Positions 33,896 to 42,439 of a stretch of DNA of 47,140 bases are shown here, piece by piece (within the stretch, counting starts at the first letter, position 1; each line of letters begins with the position of its first letter). Position numbers and translations under genes: made by a program. The DNA is from Acidobacteriota bacterium (lineage in GTDB: Bacteria; Acidobacteriota; Thermoanaerobaculia; UBA5066). The stretch covers positions 3,545 to 50,684 of the forward strand of contig PLZI01000011.1 of assembly GCA_003152095.1 (NCBI GenBank), read 5' to 3'. Below the pieces are notes generated by a model. That model was not told the origin of the DNA, made no database searches, and was given only the letters and a program-made list of their open reading frames with translations.

Positions 33896-36307
33896 TCAGT
33901 TCGAGACGAGGCCCACCTGGGGCGTCGACCCGTCGCCCCTGAGGAGCAGGTGTCCGCCGCGGAGCGCGGCGCCCCTGAGCGTCACGGCCAACGCCTCACC
34001 GAGATCGTCGACCGGGTGCACCGTGATGGCGTCCCTCACCTCCTTCGGCAGGTCGGCGAGGTCCGCGTCATTGTCCTTCGGAATGACGATCGTCCGGATC
34101 CCCGCGCGCACGGCGCCAAGGACCTTCTCCTTCAGGCCGCCAATCGGGAGAACGCGGCCCGAGAGCGTGACCTCGCCTGTCATCGCGATGTCGTGGCGCG
34201 CAGGCACCCTCGAGAGCGCCGACACGATCGCCGTCGCCATCGCAACACCCGCGGATGGCCCGTCCTTCGGGATCGCGCCCGCGGGCACGTGGATGTGCAG
34301 GTCACGCTCGAAGGCGTCATCCGGGATGCCGAGAAGGACCGCGTGCGAGCGGGCGTACGTCCAGGCGGCGCGGGCTGACTCCTTCATGACGTCGCCGAGC
34401 TGTCCGGTCAGGACGACCTCGCCCTTGCCGCGCATGAGCATCGCTTCAATGAACATGATGTCGCCGCCCGCCGGGGTGTAGTACATGCCGGTCGCGAGGC
34501 CCACCTGATCCGTGACGATCTTCTTCTCGGGGTGGACGCGTTTCTTGCCGAGAATCGGGAAGACATCCGCAGCGTCGACGGTGACGCTCGCAACCTCGCC
34601 GGCCGCGATCTTGCGCGCGATCTTGCGCGCGAGCTTTCCGAGCTCACGCTCGAGCTGCCGGACTCCGGCCTCGCGCGTGTAGCTCGTGACGATCTCGGCG
34701 ATCGCACCGTCGGTCAGCGTGAGCTGGCCCACGGCGAGGCCGTTCTCGCCGAGCTGCCGCGGCACGAGGTACTGCTTCGCGATACCGAGCTTCTCCCTTT
34801 CGGTGTAACCCGCGAACTCGACGACTTCGAGGCGGTCGAGGAGCGGCGCGGGGATGCCCTGCACGAGGTTCGCCGTCGCGATGAAGAGAACCTCCGAGAG
34901 GTCGAACGGCATGCCGAGGTAGTGATCCGTGAAGGAGTCGTTCTGCGCGGGATCGAGCACCTCGAGGAGCGCGCTCGCCGGGTCGCCCTGGAACGAAACG
35001 CCGAGCTTGTCAATCTCGTCGAGGAGGAAGACGGGGTTCTTCGTGCCCGCCTGCTTCAGCCCCTGCAGGATGCGACCCGGCATCGCGCCGACGTAGGTTC
35101 TACGGTGACCGCGGATGTCGGCCTCGTCGCGCGCGCCGCCGAGGGCGATGCGCACGTATTTGCGGCCCATCGCGCGCGCGATGGACTTCGCGATGGACGT
35201 CTTGCCGACGCCGGGGGGGCCGACGAACAGGAGAATGCGGCCCTTGCCGGGCGCGGCGGGCTCTTTCGCGGCCGCGCGCATCTGGCGCACCGCGAGGAAC
35301 TCGAGAATGCGGTCCTTCACGTCGGTGAGGGCGTAGTGGTCCTCGTCGAGAACCCGGGAGGCCTCGTTCACGTCCAGCTTCTCGTCGCTGCGCACGCCCC
35401 ACGGCAGCTCGGCCACGGTCTCGAGGAACGTGCGGATGACCTGCGACTCCATCGACTCGCCGCCAATGCGCTTGAGGCGCGACAGCTCGCGGTCGACTTC
35501 CTTGCGCGCGTCCTCGGGCAGCGGGTGTGCCGCGAGCTTCTTCTTGAGCTCTTCGAGGTCGGCGGCGTCCTTGCCCTCGCCTTCGCCGAGCTCCTTCTGG
35601 ATCGCCCGGAGCTGCTCGCGCAGCAGCATCTCGCGCTGGCGGTCGCCGATCTGCTCCTTCACCTTCGACTGAATGTCTTTTTGCGCCGAAAGGACGCCGA
35701 TCTGCCGTTGCACGTGCACCAGCACGCGGCGAAGACGGTCCTCGACGGAGAGCGTCTCCAGCAGCTGCTGCCTGTCGGGCGTCGGGATGTCGATGTAGCC
35801 CGCGATGAGGTCCGCGAGGCGGCCCGGCTCCTCGACCTGAGCGAGGAACTGCTCGACGGCCTCGTCCGGCAGCCCCAGCGTCGTGCCGAGCTCGGCGGCG
35901 CGCTCGCGCGACTCCTTCTGGAGAGCGGAAAAGAGCGGATCTTTGGGATCCGGGGGCTCCATCTCCTGCGCGTCCACGACGACGGCCTCGAGCATGCCGT
36001 TCGGCTTCTCGACGACGCGCATCGCGATGCCGCGCCGCTTCCCTTCGAGCAGCAGACGCATGCCGCCGGGTCCACGCTGAACGGGGCCCACGCTTGCGAT
36101 CGTTCCGATCGTGTAAAGGCCTTCGGGCGTGACGCGCTCCACGTCCGCGCGCTGCGCAAGCGTGAAGATGAGCGCATCCGGCCGGCGCACGGCCTCCTCG
36201 ATGGCGCGCAGCGTTCCCGCGCGCCCCGCGGAGATCGGGAAGCTCACGCCGGGGAAAAGGACGGCGTTTCGGAGCGGGAGGACGGGGAAAGTCTGGGTTT
36301 CCGCCAT
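33896..36307 (-). CDS. lon: ATP-dependent Lon protease
   Basis: Cytoplasmic AAA+ serine protease for misfolded and regulatory proteins; 803 residues. The substrate-binding N-domain (FPVLPLRNAVLFPGVSFPI) is followed by a coiled-coil region (LLREQLRAIQKELGEGEGKDAADLEELKKKL), Walker A FVGPPGVGKTSIAKSIA, Walker B PVFLLDEIDKLG and the peptidase domain. The Ser-Lys dyad is S685 (KDGPSAGVAMATA) and K726 (LPIGGLKEKVLGA). The Lon signature HIHVPAGAIPKDGPSAG is intact. No heat-shock CIRCE-like element is visible upstream. Confidence 0.98.
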   Translation of the reverse strand: MAETQTFPVLPLRNAVLFPGVSFPISAGRAGTLRAIEEAVRRPDALIFTLAQRADVERVTPEGLYTIGTIASVGPVQRGPGGMRLLLEGKRRGIAMRVVEKPNGMLEAVVVDAQEMEPPDPKDPLFSALQKESRERAAELGTTLGLPDEAVEQFLAQVEEPGRLADLIAGYIDIPTPDRQQLLETLSVEDRLRRVLVHVQRQIGVLSAQKDIQSKVKEQIGDRQREMLLREQLRAIQKELGEGEGKDAADLEELKKKLAAHPLPEDARKEVDRELSRLKRIGGESMESQVIRTFLETVAELPWGVRSDEKLDVNEASRVLDEDHYALTDVKDRILEFLAVRQMRAAAKEPAAPGKGRILLFVGPPGVGKTSIAKSIARAMGRKYVRIALGGARDEADIRGHRRTYVGAMPGRILQGLKQAGTKNPVFLLDEIDKLGVSFQGDPASALLEVLDPAQNDSFTDHYLGMPFDLSEVLFIATANLVQGIPAPLLDRLEVVEFAGYTEREKLGIAKQYLVPRQLGENGLAVGQLTLTDGAIAEIVTSYTREAGVRQLERELGKLARKIARKIAAGEVASVTVDAADVFPILGKKRVHPEKKIVTDQVGLATGMYYTPAGGDIMFIEAMLMRGKGEVVLTGQLGDVMKESARAAWTYARSHAVLLGIPDDAFERDLHIHVPAGAIPKDGPSAGVAMATAIVSALSRVPARHDIAMTGEVTLSGRVLPIGGLKEKVLGAVRAGIRTIVIPKDNDADLADLPKEVRDAITVHPVDDLGEALAVTLRGAALRGGHLLLRGDGSTPQVGLVSN

Positions 36308-36360
36308 ACGCGATTAAACGCTCCGAGAGGCCCGCCTATTCCGGGATTGCGTGCGGGTTG

Positions 36361-37545
36361 CTAAGTTCCTAAACCATTCGAGGGAAGTTCCTTGTGGAGC
36401 CTTTTCACGAGCACGTCGACCCCCCGAAGAGCCGTTTCCGGCGGAACGGCCGTGTAGCAAAGGCGGACATACGTCGGGAACGGCCCGAAGCTCGGCCCCG
36501 GGGCGAGAAAGAGACCTTCGGCGGCGCAGTCTTCGAGAAAGCCCATGAGTCCGCGCGCGTCGAGCGAGCGCGAGACGTCCACGAACAGAAACGAGCCTCC
36601 CTCGGGTGCCGGTACGCCGAGCCGCCGCGCGGCCTCCGCCCCCGTAGCGGCGTACTCGGCCCGCGCCTCGGCGACCCAGGCGTCTCCCGCGCCCGCGAGG
36701 ATGCGGAGCGCCGCGTGCTGTGAGGCCGTGGGCGCGCTGTAGATCGTGTGCGCACCGAACTTCACGATCTCCGAGAGCGCCGCGTCGGGCCCGACGAGCC
36801 AACCACAGCGTGATCCTGCGAGGCCATACGCCTTCGACAGGGAGTGCGCGGCGACCGTCCGCTCGGATGCGAGCGGGAACGCATACGTGTGCGGGCCCGC
36901 GTACGCGTAGTCCTCGTAAACCTCATCCGCGAAGATCCACAGGTCGCGCCGCCGGGCCCAGCCGATGAGCGCCGCGAGCGTCGCGGGCGAAATCAGGCGG
37001 CCTGTAGGGTTGTTCGGCGTGTTGACGTAGAGCGCGACGGTCTTCTCCGTGACGAGCGACTCGACGGCCGAGACCGCGGCATCGGAACCGACGTCGCCGA
37101 AGAGAAGCGGCACCTCCACCGGCACCGCGCCCGCCATGCGCACGTGCCCTTCGATGAGCGGCCAGCGCGGCGCGAGGAGAAGCACCTCCTCGCCGGGCGA
37201 CACGAGCGCGCCGACGGCGGCCATGAGGCCCGCGGTCGCCCCGCCCGTCACGAGAATGTTTCCACGTGAAACAGTCCCGCCCACCCGTGCCCGCGTCCTC
37301 TCCGCGATCGCGTCGCGCAATTCCGGCAGGCCCCAGATGTCGGTGTATCGGTTGATCCCGGGGATGCCGCGCGGAAGCTCCTCGGGCCGGGCGCCCTCAG
37401 GCGCCTGCCTCCACGTGTCGCCGACGTGCAGCGGAAAGACCTCGCCGCGGTGCGCCGCCATCCTCGCGAGAAGGCTCGAGTACGGCGAGCCGCGCAGGGC
37501 GGCGGCGGCGGCAGAACGGCCGGGCGGGCGCGGCACGCCGCGCAT
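36361..37545 (-). CDS. PLP-dependent aminotransferase, class I/II
   Basis: Fold-type I aminotransferase of 394 residues. Visible residues: GINRYTDIWGLPELRDAIAE, NTPNNPTG (176-182), FADEVYEDYAY and the PLP-binding lysine K238 in HSLSKAYGLAGSRCGW; the substrate-carboxylate arginine is probably in TYVRLCY near the C-terminus. It belongs to the aspartate/aromatic/kynurenine aminotransferase-like group; the amino-acid specificity cannot be set from sequence. Start ATG 37545; no strong ribosome-binding sequence. It lies 53 bases upstream of lon on the same strand and just downstream of two tRNA genes. Confidence 0.9.
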   Translation of the reverse strand: MRGVPRPPGRSAAAAALRGSPYSSLLARMAAHRGEVFPLHVGDTWRQAPEGARPEELPRGIPGINRYTDIWGLPELRDAIAERTRARVGGTVSRGNILVTGGATAGLMAAVGALVSPGEEVLLLAPRWPLIEGHVRMAGAVPVEVPLLFGDVGSDAAVSAVESLVTEKTVALYVNTPNNPTGRLISPATLAALIGWARRRDLWIFADEVYEDYAYAGPHTYAFPLASERTVAAHSLSKAYGLAGSRCGWLVGPDAALSEIVKFGAHTIYSAPTASQHAALRILAGAGDAWVAEARAEYAATGAEAARRLGVPAPEGGSFLFVDVSRSLDARGLMGFLEDCAAEGLFLAPGPSFGPFPTYVRLCYTAVPPETALRGVDVLVKRLHKELPSNGLGT

Positions 37546-37630
37546 CGTAGCGCCCCCGCGGCGTTACGGCGCGTTCCGGAGAATCACCTTCAGCGCGTCC
37601 TCTCCCACGGCCTGAGTTTTCTGACGTGAT

Positions 37631-37707
37631 TGGTGCGCCCGTCCGGATTCGAACCGGAGGCCTTCAGATCCGGAGTCTGACGCTCTATCCAGCTGAGCTA
37701 CGGGCGC
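37631..37707 (-). tRNA. tRNA-Arg (CCG)
   Basis: A complete cloverleaf on the minus strand with 7-bp acceptor GCGCCCG/CGGGCGC, anticodon loop CTCCGGA giving anticodon CCG at 37673-37671, T-loop TTCGAAT and CCA encoded (37633-37631). It reads CGG arginine codons. It lies 19 bases after tRNA-His on the same strand, so the two are probably one transcript. Confidence 0.97.
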
Positions 37708-37726
37708 GTACAGGGGCTGGAAAAAC

Positions 37727-37803
37727 TGGGGTGAGAGACGGGGATCGAACCCGCGACATTCGGAACCACAATCCGACGCTCTACCGACTGAGCTACTCCC
37801 ACC
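37727..37803 (-). tRNA. tRNA-His (GTG)
   Basis: A minus-strand cloverleaf with anticodon loop TTGTGGT (anticodon GTG). The tRNA-His mark is present: an extra G at position -1 (37803) facing discriminator C73 (37730). One G-T wobble is found in the acceptor stem. CCA is encoded at 37729-37727. Confidence 0.97.
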
Positions 37804-37822
37804 GCACTCGATCGGACCGCGA

Positions 37823-37831
37823 AGGATAGCA
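37823..37831 (-). promoter_or_regulatory. Extended -10 promoter element for the tRNA-His/tRNA-Arg transcript
   Basis: On the minus strand TGCTATCCT (37831-37823) gives an extended -10 box 19 bases before the tRNA-His 5' end, a suitable distance for a short leader. No clear -35 box at 17-base spacing. Confidence 0.4.
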
Positions 37832-37843
37832 GAACCGCCGGCG

Positions 37844-38386
37844 TCAGCGCCCCGTGACGGCCGCGATCGTGCGCTCGATCTGGGCGAGATGGCGGCGTTC
37901 GTGTGCCCCTAGGAAGACGAGCCACTGGTACATGTTGATCGTCCCAAGGCGGGGATGCGGCGCGACGACCGTTTCGAGCGCCCAGCCGTCGGCCTCCCCC
38001 ATCGCATGCCGGAGGCTTTCACGCGAGCGCGCGAGCGCGGCGAGCGCCTCGGGAAGCGAGAGTACGGTCTTCGGATCCACGAATTCCGGCGCGACCTGTT
38101 TCTCGCGCAGGACTTCGAACGCGGCGCCGTCGAGCGAGCCGAGGACCGACGCGACGGACGTCTCGCGTTCGAGCCCTTCGCCCTTCGCGTTCCCGACGCT
38201 CTTGGCGATTCTCTTCGCGACTCCGGGCTCGACGAGCGACAGATGGGTCAGGATCTCGTCGACGCTCCAGGCCTCGAGCCCGGGGCGACGCGCCGCGTCT
38301 TCCGCCGACAGAGGTGCGACGGCCCGTACGACCGCGGCGCGCGTCTCGTCGAGAGTGGCGGCGATCTCGGCCAGCCGGGGATGCAT
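37844..38386 (-). CDS. DinB-like four-helix-bundle protein
   Basis: Protein of 180 residues of the DinB/YfiT-like metal-binding helical bundle superfamily (DinB_2), often thiol-transferase or stress-related but mostly uncharacterised. The three metal histidines are probably in WSVDEILTHLSLVE (helix 2) and FLGAHERRHLAQIERTI (C-terminal helix, HExxH-like spacing H-ERR-H), typical of the family. It starts with ATG 38386, 42 bases after the glycine-rich gene, at the end of a minus-strand run that begins with a sensor kinase. Confidence 0.85.
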   Translation of the reverse strand: MHPRLAEIAATLDETRAAVVRAVAPLSAEDAARRPGLEAWSVDEILTHLSLVEPGVAKRIAKSVGNAKGEGLERETSVASVLGSLDGAAFEVLREKQVAPEFVDPKTVLSLPEALAALARSRESLRHAMGEADGWALETVVAPHPRLGTINMYQWLVFLGAHERRHLAQIERTIAAVTGR

Positions 38387-38428
38387 GCGGCATTGTAGAG
38401 CCGCGCCAGCGGGCGCGGAGGACCCTGG

Positions 38429-39184
38429 TCAAGTCGACGGAGGCTTCGGCTCGCTCTTCGGCTCGGCCGCCCCGCCTTCCGCCGGCACCGGCGTGAGCGG
38501 CGCCTCGTAGACCCTCCGGAACGAGAACGGCGCGCGCCCGCCTTCCATCTTCGTCGTCAGGAAGAGGCGCGCTCCGTCGGCCGCGCGCTCGTACGTGTCG
38601 GTGATCTCGCGGTCGCCGAGCTTCGTCACGACGACGATCGATCGGTCCTTCCATTTCGTCTGGATCTTCGCGGTGCCTTCCGAGCGCTCTTCTTCAACCT
38701 TGCGCGCATCCGTGAAAAACGTGCGAGACCTTCCATTCAAGTCAAGGATGACGAGCTGAGGGTCCTTGTGCGAGATCGTCAGCACCTTTTGCGCCGCGAG
38801 GGTTTCGCCGAAACGCGAACCCCCGTCGCCGCCGCTGTCGCCGGAGTCCCCGCCGCCGCCGCGATGACCGCCGCCCCCCATCCCGCCGCCCATGCCGCCC
38901 CGGCCGCCGCCTCCGCCCATGCCACCCCGGCCCATCCCGCCACCGCGGCCACCGCGACCGCCGGCCTCCTGCATTTTCGTGCGCGGGTCCTCGCTCAGAT
39001 CCTCGTTGAGCGTCCACTTGCCCGAGAAATCGGGCCGGGTGTTCGCGTCGACCCGGACCTCGGCCCGCACGAGAGGCGTGTCGGCCGGCTTATCGGTCTT
39101 GTCGTCCGCGCGCGCGTCTCCGAGGAGCAAGGCCCCGATCGTGAGGGCGCCCGCAAAAAGCCATTTCGCAACGTTCTTCATCAT
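38429..39184 (-). CDS. Secreted glycine-rich protein with DFSGKW motif
   Basis: Protein of 251 residues with a signal peptide (MMKNVAKWLFAGALTIGALLLGDARA). The mature part starts with a charged linker and PDFSGKWTLNEDLSED, a motif I associate with small exported Acidobacteria-type proteins. Residues about 74-122 are almost pure Gly with Arg, Met and Asp (repeats such as GGMGGG and GRGG). The C-terminal half (KVLTISHKDPQLVILDLNGRSRTFFTD, DRSIVVVTKLGDREITDTYERAADGARLFLTTKM) looks like a beta-rich lipocalin-like domain. AAGGAGGG lies just upstream of two adjacent ATG codons (39184, 39181). Only 16 bases separate it from the LytTR regulator stop, so it is probably in that operon. Function unknown. 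Confidence 0.8.
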   Translation of the reverse strand: MMKNVAKWLFAGALTIGALLLGDARADDKTDKPADTPLVRAEVRVDANTRPDFSGKWTLNEDLSEDPRTKMQEAGGRGGRGGGMGRGGMGGGGGRGGMGGGMGGGGHRGGGGDSGDSGGDGGSRFGETLAAQKVLTISHKDPQLVILDLNGRSRTFFTDARKVEEERSEGTAKIQTKWKDRSIVVVTKLGDREITDTYERAADGARLFLTTKMEGGRAPFSFRRVYEAPLTPVPAEGGAAEPKSEPKPPST

Positions 39185-39200
39185 GTCCCTCCTTATTCCG

Positions 39201-39971
39201 TTATCCCGCCGATCTCAGGAGCGTCTCGAGGCGCTCGCGGTAGCTGCGGCTCCAGCGCAGCGTGCGGCCGTTCGCGAGGACGATCGTGACCTCTCCGTGG
39301 CTCTCGGTTTGAAGCTCGCGAATGCGGTCGAGGTTCACGATGGCCGAGCGGTGGACACGCGCGAAAATCGACGCATCCAGCTTCGCCTCGAGGTCGTTCA
39401 TCGTCTCGCGCACGAGATGCTGCTCCTTGCCCACGTGCAGCGTGACGTAGCGGCCCGCAGCCTCGATGAAGTCCACGTCCGAGAGCCGGACGAGCTTGAT
39501 GACGCCGTCGGTCTTCACGGCCACGCGGTCGAGCCCGCGCGCCTTTGCGCCGAGAGACTCGAGGAGCTCGACGAGCCGCCGCGCCGCGGCCTCCCCGCCC
39601 CGGGGCGGGCACCGCTCGCGGGCGCGCTCCATCGCCACCCGGAACCGGTCTCTTTCGAACGGCTTCAGGAGGTAGTCGAGCGCGTGGACCTCGAAGGCTT
39701 TCAGGGCGTGCGCGTCGTAGGCCGTGACGAAGATGACGACGGGCAGCGCCTCGGGGTCGAGGGCGCGCAGCACGTCGAAGCCGTCGAGCTCCGGCATCTG
39801 GACGTCGAGGAAAAGGAGATCCGGCTTCGTCTCCCTAAGCGCCGTGATCGCCTCGCGTCCGTCCCGGGCCTCGCCGACGAGCGCGACACCCGGCTCCTCC
39901 GAAAGCAGCGTGCGGAGCCACTCGCGCGCGAGCGGCTCGTCGTCGACAATGAAGGCCCTGATCTGTTTCAT
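39201..39971 (-). CDS. LytTR-family response regulator
   Basis: Response regulator of 256 residues. Receiver domain 1-120 with acidic pocket VDDE (9-12), phospho-acceptor D56 (LLFLDVQMPELDGF), conserved T/S and Lys (FVTAYDAHALKAFEVHALDYLLKPF). LytTR DNA-binding domain about 150-250 (VAVKTDGVIKLVRLSDVDFIEAAGRYVTLHVG, FARVHRSAIVNLDRIREL, LRWSRSYRERL). The ATG overlaps the kinase stop by 4 bases (ATGA), confirming the pair. Confidence 0.96.
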   Translation of the reverse strand: MKQIRAFIVDDEPLAREWLRTLLSEEPGVALVGEARDGREAITALRETKPDLLFLDVQMPELDGFDVLRALDPEALPVVIFVTAYDAHALKAFEVHALDYLLKPFERDRFRVAMERARERCPPRGGEAAARRLVELLESLGAKARGLDRVAVKTDGVIKLVRLSDVDFIEAAGRYVTLHVGKEQHLVRETMNDLEAKLDASIFARVHRSAIVNLDRIRELQTESHGEVTIVLANGRTLRWSRSYRERLETLLRSAG

Positions 39972-41104
39972 GTTCCCCCCGCTGGCGCCGGCCTCGGCGC
40001 CTCGCGCCATGGCATCTCCAGGATCACCTCGAGGCCGCCCCCGACCGCGTTCGCGAGCGTCAGGCGCGACCGGTCGCCGTAGAGCTGGCGGAGCCGGCCG
40101 CGCGTGTTCGCGAGGCCCACGCCGCTCTTGACGCGCCCCTCTCTTTCCGAAAGACCGTTTCCGTTGTCGCGCACGCGGATCGTGAGCGCGTTGGCGGTGC
40201 GCGAGGCGGCGATCTCGATCACACCGGGGCGCGCGTGGGGCGCGACGCCGTGCTCCAACGCGTTCTCGACGAGCGGCTGCATGACGAGCGTCGGGACGAG
40301 GCCGCGCATCGCGTCCGGCTCGAGCGCGTAGCGCACGGTGAGGCGATCCCCGAAGCGCGCCTTCTGGATCGCGAGATACTTCTCCACGAACGCGAGCTCG
40401 ACCTCCAGCGGCAGCTCCGGCTCGGACGCCGTGTCGAGCGAGAGGCGCAGCAGCTCGGCGAGGCGCGTGAGCATGACGTGCGCGGCCTTCGGATCGCTGT
40501 GGATGAGGACGCCGATCGCGTGCAACGTGTTGAAGAGGAAGTGCGGCTGGAGCTGCATGCGCAGCGCCTTCAGCTCGGCGAGCGCGAGCTGACCCTCGAG
40601 CGCGACGCGCTGGCGGTCCTTCCGCACGTAGTCGAGCAGGACGAGCCCCCCGACGATGAGGCCATACGTGCCCGCGCCGCGGAAGAAGTACCAGCGAAAC
40701 GCATCCTGCACCGGACCGGCCGGGGGCGGAGGCGGGACGAGAAGGCGGCGCGGCCCGGGCGGGGCGAGATGGAGCACATGGCTGCCAAGGCCGAAAAGGC
40801 CGAAATGCGCGCCGAAGAGCACCATACTCGCGACGAGGTGGACGAGGACGCTCTTTCTCCAGCGCCCTTTCGTGAAAGGAAACCGCCTCACGAGAACGGC
40901 GATGACCGGCGTCAGCGCCGCCCACGCGTACCAGGTCAGCGCGGTCGCGCCGATGGAGCGCCCCACCGGGAAGTCCCGGCCGAGGACCGCGCCGAGGATC
41001 GCCGACTGCAGCGCATTCGCCGCGATGAGGGCCGTGAAGACGCCGAACACGCCCATGGCGAAGCGCGCGCGGTCGGAAACACCGGGGGCTAGGGCGACCT
41101 CCAC
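39968..41104 (-). CDS. LytS/YehU-type sensor histidine kinase
   Basis: Membrane sensor kinase of about 378 residues. Four N-terminal hydrophobic segments (about 18-115 and 143-160) with a proline-rich loop form the sensor. The His_kinase (PF06580-type) block has the phospho-acceptor H188 in LRMQLQPHFLFNTLHAIGVLI, followed by LVMQPLVENALEHGV (N box) and IRVRDNGNGLS with GVGLANTRGRLRQLYG (G boxes). The start is probably GTG at 41104; ATG at 41056 is the alternative and would shorten the first segment. It is coupled to the LytTR regulator. The signal is unknown. Confidence 0.93.
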   Translation of the reverse strand: MEVALAPGVSDRARFAMGVFGVFTALIAANALQSAILGAVLGRDFPVGRSIGATALTWYAWAALTPVIAVLVRRFPFTKGRWRKSVLVHLVASMVLFGAHFGLFGLGSHVLHLAPPGPRRLLVPPPPPAGPVQDAFRWYFFRGAGTYGLIVGGLVLLDYVRKDRQRVALEGQLALAELKALRMQLQPHFLFNTLHAIGVLIHSDPKAAHVMLTRLAELLRLSLDTASEPELPLEVELAFVEKYLAIQKARFGDRLTVRYALEPDAMRGLVPTLVMQPLVENALEHGVAPHARPGVIEIAASRTANALTIRVRDNGNGLSEREGRVKSGVGLANTRGRLRQLYGDRSRLTLANAVGGGLEVILEMPWREAPRPAPAGGT

Positions 41105-41248
41105 GCCGGGAATATAGATCCGGGGCCGAGCCGTGGTCACCCGCCGTCGTAAAACGGAGGACCGTAGACACGAACCGGCCCGCCGCACGCACGGCACGCG
41201 CTCCCGGCCGATGAGGCGCGGGCGATCCCGCGGCCGACGCCCGGTAAG

Positions 41249-42439
41249 ATGACGCTCCCCATGGACGACATCGAGACTCTGCGGCTGCGCATCGACGAGA
41301 CGGACCGGCGGCTTCTCGAGACGCTGGCCGCGCGCCTCTTTCACGTGGCGGAGGTCGGTCGCCTGAAAATGAAGGGGGCGCCGTTCCTGCGCGACCTCGA
41401 CCGCGAGGCGCGGCTCCTCGCGCGCGTCGAGTCCATCGCCCGCGAGCTGGGCCTCGACCCCTTCCGCGCCACGGAGATCTTCCGCGAGGTCATCGCGATG
41501 TCCGTGAAGGTCCAAGAGGAGACGCTTCTCGACCGGAAGGTCGCCGAGCGCGCGCTCGGTAACGCGCATTGCGTGTCGTTTCAGGGCGCCGAGGGCGCCT
41601 ACAGCCACCTCGCCGCGCGGAAGTATTTCGGCGACCGTGAGGGGTCGATCGAGTTCCGCGGCTTCCCGACCTTCGCGCGCGCCCTGCGCGAGGCGGAGGC
41701 GGGCGCGGCGGGGTATGCCTTTCTCCCGATCGAGAACACGACGGCGGGCTCGATCAACGAGACGTACGACCTCCTCCGGCACACGGAGCTGAAGATCGTG
41801 GGCGAGGAGATTCTCGAGGTGCGCCACTGCCTCCTCGGGCTCTCCGGAGCGTCCCTCCTCGGCATCACGCGCGTCGTCTCGCATCCGCAGGCGCTCGCCC
41901 AGTGCAGCCGCTTCCTCGCCGAGCTCACCGGCGTGACGGCGGTTCCGTTCGTCGACACGGCGGAGGCCGCACGGCACGTGAAAGAGACGGGCGACGCGAC
42001 GCTCGCGGCGATCGCTTCCGAGGAAGCCGGGCAGCGCCACGGCCTCGAGATCCTGAGCCGCGACGTCTCCGACCAGGACGAGAACTGGACGCGCTTCGTG
42101 GTCGTCTCCGCGCTCGCGCTGACGCCGGACCCGCGCATTGCGACGAAGACGTCACTCGTGTTTTCAACGCCCCACCGGCACGGCGCCCTCGCGCACTGCC
42201 TGAATCTCCTCGATGCACACGGCCTCAACCTCACGAAGCTCGAGTCGCGCCCCGTGCCGCGCCATCCGTGGGAGTATCTTTTCTACGTGGACTTCGAAGG
42301 CGCCGAGACCGAGGATGCCGCGGCACGGGCGGTCGCCGCGCTTTCCGCCGAGTGTCCCTACCTGAAGGTGCTCGGGTCCTACCCGGCCCGCACGACGAAG
42401 AAGGGCCGTGTCGACCGCCTCCCCGAGAGCACGCCGTGA
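41249..42439 (+). CDS. pheA: Bifunctional chorismate mutase/prephenate dehydratase
   Basis: Makes phenylpyruvate from chorismate; 396 residues. AroQ chorismate mutase domain about 8-90 with the catalytic pattern R-ID.-DRRLLETLAARL..VAEVGRLK..LRDLDRE. Prephenate dehydratase domain from about 107: VSFQGAEGAYSHLAARKYFG, GYAFLPIENTTAGSINETYDLL, VVSHPQALAQCSRFL, ENWTRFVVVS (TRF catalytic motif). An ACT domain for phenylalanine feedback follows (TSLVFSTPHRHGALAHCLNLLDAHGLNLTKLESRPVPRHPWEYLFYVD). ATG at 41249 or 41261; neither has a strong ribosome-binding sequence. First gene of a three-gene coupled operon. Confidence 0.96.
   Translation: MTLPMDDIETLRLRIDETDRRLLETLAARLFHVAEVGRLKMKGAPFLRDLDREARLLARVESIARELGLDPFRATEIFREVIAMSVKVQEETLLDRKVAERALGNAHCVSFQGAEGAYSHLAARKYFGDREGSIEFRGFPTFARALREAEAGAAGYAFLPIENTTAGSINETYDLLRHTELKIVGEEILEVRHCLLGLSGASLLGITRVVSHPQALAQCSRFLAELTGVTAVPFVDTAEAARHVKETGDATLAAIASEEAGQRHGLEILSRDVSDQDENWTRFVVVSALALTPDPRIATKTSLVFSTPHRHGALAHCLNLLDAHGLNLTKLESRPVPRHPWEYLFYVDFEGAETEDAAARAVAALSAECPYLKVLGSYPARTTKKGRVDRLPESTP

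Noticed and set aside
38820-38990. CRISPR-like or tandem repeat array
   Set aside because: The repetition is codon-level Gly-rich coding sequence in the exported protein, with irregular units and no spacers.
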